Origin: Phymorhynchus buccinoides
Lineage: Eukaryota > Mollusca > Gastropoda > Neogastropoda > Raphitomidae
Direction of reading: 5' to 3'
Length of the DNA stretch: 64,000 nt
Assembly (NCBI GenBank): GCA_017654935.2
Contig: CM065686.1
Span: 24,017,335 to 24,081,334, forward strand
Every line of letters starts with the position of its first letter. The first letter of the stretch is position 1. A model generated the notes under the pieces. That model made no database searches. It was given only the letters and a program-made list of their open reading frames with translations, and was not told the DNA's origin. Of this stretch, positions 59,269 to 64,000 are shown piece after piece. A program made the translations under genes and the position numbers.

Positions 59269-59330
59269 TACTGTGGAATCCTGCTAACTCTAAAATTGAT
59301 AACTCCAAAAGACTGGATAACTCACAATAA
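59269..59330 (+). mobile_element. pogo-like transposon terminal remnant
   Basis: TACTGTGGAATCCTGCTAAC followed by TCTAAAATTGATAACTCC resembles the terminus of pogo/Tigger-type elements (TA target, CAGTnGAA.CCT, then repeated 'TAACTC' words). No transposase follows. Judged from remembered family pattern only. Confidence 0.4.
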
Positions 59331-60090
59331 TTTTTTAGTCCAAGTTTAATCATTTTTATGTCAAAAAGTCTTTATGAATTTATCTCAAGCTTTTGGTTAA
59401 ATCTAAAAGTCAAATTTCAGGCCCCTTAATTTTGACCAATATCAATAAAAACTCAGTGAATCTCAAAATAATAGTCTTGCTGTTAGTGCTGCAGACTTGA
59501 GATTTGATAGACATTGGGGATTATACTCAAAAATAATTAGATGACCACTAGGACCAATCATAGACACATGAAACAAGGCATTCAGGTAGTATTCGGTCCT
59601 TTTATTGAGGCTTAACATACACACTTTTCATGAGACATTGGGGACCTTCTTCAATGCTGACTGTCATAAAGTCCAGATGACGGAGAGAGTGGGGATGCCC
59701 CCAAGGAAAGGATGTACCCTTTAAGCAAATTAATGTCCACAATAGCAGTTGCCCTTTCTGCCATCTAGAAGTCTTAGTCAGAACCAACTGATGTAAATAA
59801 AATGGTAACAGTTTGTGAGTTGCAGTCTCTTTAAAATCAATATTTCAACCGAGACTTAAACTGTATTAATTTTAACTGTCAGTGGAAACAGGCAGCATGC
59901 ATTGTTTTAAGTTTTATACTGTTTCGGTATGTGCATGCATGTTTCAGCTAATTTACTATTTGTTTGTTTTTGTAAATTGTAATTTAGATTAAAAGTAATA
60001 AAACCTGAAAAAATGTATTCTTAGTTATCGAGACCGCTGGTCTACCTGTAATGTAGTGATAGATCTCTAGATTGACAACAGTGATGTACA
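59331..60090. other. AT-rich sequence, possible 3'-UTR-like end near 60,000
   Basis: AT-rich and without a long frame. AATAAA with nearby T-rich sequence occurs at about 59,997-60,002, compatible with a polyadenylation signal on plus, but no coding exon is attached. Low weight. Confidence 0.2.
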
Positions 60091-60099
60091 GAGATCGAA

Positions 60100-60285
60100 A
60101 AGTCATAGGACAAACTGTCCTGAGACGAGATAAATCAATAGGACAATGCCCTGGCTCTTGCAGAAATCAATAAGACAAAGCGTGCCAGTGTTAAAAATTT
60201 GATAAGACATTTTTCCTGACAATGACAGGGGAGGACACAACATAACATTTTCAATTTTAATAGGTCAATGGCCTATGACCGGGGC
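60100..60285. repeat. Series of short AGGACA...TGTCCT-type inverted words
   Basis: AGGACAAACTGTCCT (near 60,105) is an exact 6-bp inverted repeat. Weaker relatives (AGGACAATGCCCT, AAGACAAAGCGTGCC, AAGACATTTTTCCT, AGGTCAATGGCCT) follow at 30- to 60-bp spacing. A degenerate tandem repeat is the likely explanation. Confidence 0.4.
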
Positions 60286-60835
60286 CTCGGGACATCACTG
60301 GATTGATAGATCCCGGGCTCGCGCATCCACACTTTTCAAAGGAAAGAATTAAGGTCCGTAAACATGAAAGGGGTGACTACAGTACAATATCGCTAATAAT
60401 TACAATAAGGCAGCTATTCTCAAAGCTGTCACAAGATGCGCAGATAATGTGGGGATCTATTGGTCTGCACCACCCCTTGTTCTAATATAAGACGTGAAGA
60501 TAGAGGTGTTTACATTAGTCTAGTCATTTAGGCAAGAGATAACAACAATCCTGAATGTTCAGGGACGAGGACTACTTGAATATGAGTGGTTTTACTGCTG
60601 CTGCTAGGCCACTTGTATCTTAAAGTTAAAGTGAGCATGAGATTTTTCAGCCTTTAGGCTGATTTCAGGCTTTGTGATGGCCCCAAAGGTCATTTTTGTA
60701 AAATTAAAAAATACCAACTTCTCTATACAAATACTTCTAAGGTTTAGATTTTTTTTAAAGCTTCATTTTCCAGGGACTTCAGCCTGTTTCGGTGGTTGTT
60801 CACTATTTTTCAGCCTAAATCATAATTTCTTAATC

Positions 60836-61775
60836 TCATGCCTGATAGTCTAGTACAGTCGAATCTCAATGTTGCAACCACCTCATGCCTGATAGTCTAG
60901 TACAGTCGAATCTCAATGTTGCAACCACCTCATGCCTGATAGTCTAGTACAGTCGAATCTCAATGTTGCAACCATCTCATGCCTGATAGTCTAGTACAGT
61001 CGAATCTCAATGTTGCAACCACCTCATGCCTGATAGTCTAGTACAGTCGAATCTCAATGTTGCAACCATCTCATGCCTGATAGTCTAGTACAGTCGAATC
61101 TCAATGTTGCAACCATCTCATGCCTGATAGTCTAGTACAGTCGAATCTCAATGTTGCAACCATCTCATGCCTGATAGTCTAGTACAGTCGAATCTCAATG
61201 TTGCAACCACCTCATGCCTGATAGTCTAGTACAGTCGAATCTCAATGTTGCAACCATCTCATGCCTGATAGTCTAGTACAGTCGAATCTCAATGTTGCAA
61301 CCACCTCATGCCTGATAGTCTAGTACAGTCGAATCTCAATGTTGCAACCACCTCATGCCTGATAGTCTAGTACAGTCGAATCTCAATGTTGCAACCACCT
61401 CATGCCTGATAGTCTAGTACAGTCGAATCTCAATGTTGCAACCATCTCATGCCTGATAGTCTAGTACAGTCGAATCTCAATGTTGCAACCATCTCATGCC
61501 TGATAGTCTAGTACAGTCGAATCTCAATGTTGCAACCATCTCATGCCTGATAGTCTAGTACAGTCGAATCTCAATGTTGCAACCATCTCATGCCTGATAG
61601 TCTAGTACAGTCGAATCTCAATGTTGCAACCACCTCATGCCCGATAGTCTAGTACAGTCGAATCTCAATGTTGCAACCACCTCATGCCTGATAGTCTAGT
61701 ACAGTCGAATCTCAATGTTGCAACCATCTCATGCCTGATAGTCTAGTACAGTCGAATCTCAATGTTGCAACCACC
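60836..61775 (+). repeat. 47-bp tandem array, exactly 20 copies, unit spans a pogo-like terminus
   Basis: Twenty units of 47 bp without a single indel (first TCATG at 60,836, last at 61,729, 19 x 47 apart). The unit is TCATGCCTGATAGTCTAG, then TACAGTCGAATCTCAATG, then TTGCAACCACC. The TA-CAGTCGAATCTC part matches pogo/Tigger-type termini; the first 18 bases would be flanking DNA. Only one position varies often (ACCACC or ACCATC at the unit end), plus one GCCCGATAG variant near 61,640. Confidence 0.95.
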
Positions 61776-61830
61776 CAAAACCAAAAGTGTCCATAATTGT
61801 GCAATCGCCGTTATATCAGAGATGTTTTTG
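61776..61830 (+). mobile_element. pogo-like subterminal sequence following the array
   Basis: After the last unit the sequence goes on with CAAAACCAAAAGTGTCCATAATTG and then CGCCGTTATATCAGAG (pieces given only in part), which fits the subterminal region of pogo/Tigger-type elements ('TGTCC', 'CGTTATATCGGA'). It is then cut by another repeat at about 61,832. No transposase is present. Confidence 0.4.
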
Positions 61831-61831
61831 T

Positions 61832-62470
61832 TACTAATTAATAAAGGAGTAGAGAAAAGATTGAGTAAAAATGTCCTCATTAACTGGGTATCCATGATTA
61901 ATATTATTTTATATATATTTTCGAAATCTGTATGTGTGTCTGTCTGTCTGTGTGTCCCTTATGCACGGCCACAGTTCTCAACCGATCGACACCAAATTTG
62001 GTATCAAGCATCCTTGGCACCCTCCGAAGGTCATGCCGTCCTTACTTTTCTGAAACCTCCGCCAAGGGGTCGTGGGGAGATGGTTACTAATTAATAAAGG
62101 AGTAGAGGGGGGGGACCACACGCAGCTCGGATTTACTAACGGGCAAGTGCGTGTCAGCTGTGAGCGGGGGGGGGGGATGGGAGGGGGATGGGGGGGAGAT
62201 GGGAGGGGGGGATGGGGAGGGGATGAGGGGGGGAGGGGGGGGAGGGGGGGGAGGGGTGGGATGGTCGGGTGTGTGTGTGGGGGGGTGTTCAGGGGGGTGG
62301 GCTGGAGGGGGCCACAGTTCTCAACCGATCGACACCAAATTTGGTATCAAGCATCCTTGGCACCCTCGGAAGGTCATGCCGCCCTTACTTTTTGGAAACC
62401 TCCGCCAAGGGGTCGTGGGGAGGGGGGGACCACACGCAGCTCCACATGCACTTGCGGTTAGTAAATCCCA
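61832..62470. repeat. Duplicated dispersed module with G-rich insertion
   Basis: TTACTAATTAATAAAGGAG occurs at 61,832 and 62,083. The longer module ACCGATCGACACCAAATTT...CCTTGGCACCC...CCGCCAAGGGGTCGTGGGGA occurs at about 61,979-62,078 and 62,322-62,420. Between them lies a 130-150-bp G-rich tract (62,165-62,305, GGGGA and GGGAT runs). GGATTTACTAAC...GCAAGTGC near 62,128 reappears inverted near 62,449-62,466. Confidence 0.7.
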
Positions 62471-62520
62471 GCTGTTTGGGTTTGTTTCCTTTTTTTGTTT
62501 GTTTGTTTGTTCTTTTCTGT

Positions 62521-63122
62521 CTGTCCCAAGGATCTCCCGAACCGCTTGACCGAATCGCTTCAAATTTTGTGTGGTGGTGTGTCCCCATGAGAGAAAGGCA
62601 TCTGTGCAAAACGTTTTGCCGTCCTGACCTTGACGTTGGTGTATGACCTTCAAAACCGAAAATCGTTAAGGGGCCATAACTTCCACACCGCAGGTCCTAG
62701 AGTCTTGAAACTTAGCATGGATGTACTTTCGCTTATGGCCGTTCTGATGATGGCGTACCAATGAAGGTCAAGGTCAAGGTCAGGGAGATCGGTATGCCTT
62801 GAAAGTGGTAGGGTCTAATGATTGGGTTTTACTGTCCCACGCATATCTCCCGAACTGCTTTACCGAATCGTTTCCATTTTTGTGTGGTGGCGTGTCACCA
62901 TGAGAGAAGGCATCCATCCGCGCATAAATTATCGCCGTCATGACCTTCACCTTGGCGTATGACCTTGAAAACCGAAAATCTTTAAGGGGCTATAACGTCC
63001 ACACCGTTGGTCTTAGGGACTTCAAACTTGGCATGTAGGTACTTTGGCTTATGGTTGTTCTGATGATTGCATACCGATCAAGGTCATGGAGATCGGTAGG
63101 CCTTGAAAGTGGTAGGGGTCAA
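62521..63122. repeat. Tandem pair of about 300-bp dispersed modules with TCAAGGTCA sites
   Basis: Copy 1 starts at 62,521 (CTGTCCCAAGGATCTCCCGA) and copy 2 at 62,832 (CTGTCCCACGCATATCTCCC), a 311-bp period. Both run through ACCGAATCG.TT, GTGTCCCCATGAGAG-type, AACCGAAAATC, GGGGC.ATAAC.TCCACACC and GAGATCGGTA.GCCTTGAAAGTGG. Diverged by substitutions. Known in kind from mollusc genomes, where AAGGTCAAGGTCA-containing repeats are very common. Confidence 0.75.
62768..62782 (+). promoter_or_regulatory. Two overlapping TCAAGGTCA sites
   Basis: TCAAGGTCA at 62,768-62,776 and again at 62,774-62,782. This nonamer is the consensus monomer site of ERR and FTZ-F1/SF-1-type orphan nuclear receptors. Exact sites on minus are at 62,625-62,633 and 62,960-62,968, and another on plus at 63,078-63,086. 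Presence in a repeat does not show function. Confidence 0.4.
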
Positions 63123-63181
63123 AAAATTGTATTTTCAGCCACAAAAGTAAAAATATAATATTTTGCGGACCTGGCGAAACC

Positions 63182-63450
63182 GGTACTCAGCGGTACCGGT
63201 ACTTGGCGTTACCTGTACAAGGCGTTACCGGTACTAGGCGTTACCGGTACGGGGCGTTGCGCTAGTATGTGTATAAAAGACTGTTAGTTTTGGTTATGGA
63301 TTTTACTCAGAAGTCTTGGTAAGCACATGGAGAAAGGAGAAAAAAATACTGTAGTGTTTTAAAACTTACTAGCGCAATGCCTAGTACTGGCAATGCACCA
63401 TACTGGTAACACCTAGTAACGGTAACGGCAAGTACTGGTAACGCTGAGTA
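63182..63450. repeat. Imperfect inverted repeat of GTTACCGGTACT-type minisatellites
   Basis: The left arm (63,182-63,268) holds tandem GGCGTTACCGGTACTA-like words and ends CGTTGCGCTAGTA. The right arm (63,366-63,450) is its imperfect reverse complement (TTACTAGCGCAATGCCTAGT ... AACGCTGAGTAC). About 97 bases separate them. The arms could fold into a long interrupted hairpin. Confidence 0.7.
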
Positions 63451-63935
63451 CAGCAAATTTGAAGCGATTCGGTTAAGAAATGGCGGAGTTATAAGGCCCC
63501 GTTTCCCGTTGGCGCTGCTCTGAGAGTGACGCGTTCTCCCGATTCTCTTCAAATTTGCTGCTAGGCGTTGCCCAGGCCATAGCAAGCCCGACAGCAAATT
63601 TGAATCAATTCGGTTTAGAAACGACGGAGTTATGCGTAAAAAGGTGAAGTGGTGTATAGCGCGCGCGTTTCTGAACCGATTCGCTTCCGGTTTGGCACAA
63701 CGATAGTCACCGTCCCCGGTCATCTACCTGCCAAATTCGAAGGCAATCGGCCCAGAAACACCGGAGCTACGGGCGCCGAAAGGCCGTCGGATGCGCGTTT
63801 CGCGCATTTGCGAAACCGCGCAAATGACATGGCCGCCTCGGTTGCCGTTGCCATCGCCCCGTGAGGGCTCACAGCAAATTTGAAGCGATTCGGTCGAAAA
63901 ACGGCGGAGTTATAAGGCCCGTTTCGTGTTTCAAA
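63451..63935. repeat. About 140-bp-period repeat with CAGCAAATTTGAAGCGATTC core
   Basis: The core starts at 63,451, 63,592, 63,729 (diverged) and 63,872, close to a 140-bp period, and is followed each time by a CGGAGTTAT- or CGGAGCTAC-type word. An inverted copy lies at about 63,541-63,562. A 71-codon plus frame (63,649-63,864) inside is not convincing. Confidence 0.7.
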
Positions 63936-63937
63936 CA

Positions 63938-63938
<1 letters not shown>

Positions 63939-64000
<62 letters not shown>
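63939..64000. repeat. (AC)n microsatellite at window end
   Basis: Pure (AC)n running off the end of the window. Confidence 0.95.

Noticed and set aside
60836..61775. CRISPR-like regular array
   Set aside because: There are no spacers: the whole 47-bp period is repeated and the sequence is animal.
62072..62549. Gly/Trp-rich plus frames over the G-rich tract and repeat modules
   Set aside because: Gly runs come from poly-G, and the rest (for example a repeated FSTDRHQIWYQASL reading) is a translation of a dispersed non-coding module present twice.

Overview
The window is a piece of an animal nuclear genome, most likely a marine invertebrate and probably a mollusc. The reasons are the long non-coding stretches, the abundant (AC)n microsatellites and the minisatellites. 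It also holds intact and decayed DNA transposons (a Mutator-like transposase, DUF7869-type fragments, piggyBac-like and pogo-like pieces) and the dispersed 'TCAAGGTCA' and 'CCGAATCGCTTCAAATTT' repeat modules. I see no prokaryotic gene organisation, no CRISPR array, and no complete single-copy host gene.

Layout. 1-24,960 is mostly abnormal sequence: G/A-rich, almost free of T over long stretches, with many poly-G runs. It includes a 5.3-kb satellite array (about 68-bp unit, 5,966-11,250). Clean and T-poor copies of the same unit sit side by side in that array, and the difference is a near-systematic T-to-G replacement plus small deletions. The simplest reading is that 1-24,960, and again 35,761 to about 37,520, are consensus from reads in which T on this strand was called as G or dropped. 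This also explains the huge overlapping Pro/Arg/Gly-rich open frames there, because T-to-G (A-to-C on the other strand) removes every stop codon. I do not annotate those frames as genes.

24,961-35,760 is good sequence and is the mobile-element core. An intact 645-codon Mutator-like transposase (27,254-29,191, minus) lies between two direct 984-bp repeats, about 98% identical by eye. Each repeat carries a truncated DUF7869-type ORF. To the right lie a 44-bp minisatellite, a piggyBac-like N-terminal fragment with a candidate TTAA-bounded end, an ORF whose 21-bp minisatellite changes reading frame part-way, a GCGC-hairpin repeat, microsatellites, and a decayed member of a multicopy invertebrate ORF family.

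38,260-58,500 is mostly ordinary intergenic or intronic DNA. It has degenerate tandem repeats (49,811-50,148 and 57,955-58,440), long AC tracts, a short remnant of the 984-bp repeat near 55.6 kb, and one probable exon of a membrane protein near 57.4 kb. A 500-N assembly gap (58,501-59,000) abuts (AC)n/(CT)n. The last 5 kb is repeat-dense: a 20-copy, 47-bp tandem array built across a pogo-like transposon terminus, then a mosaic of short dispersed modules, inverted repeats and nuclear-receptor-like half-sites, ending in (AC)n.

The recognisable genes are selfish-element genes, so there is no host pathway to describe. The most notable items are the T-to-G gradient in the satellite, the repeat-flanked Mutator cassette, the frame-switching coding minisatellite, and the tandem array built on a transposon junction.
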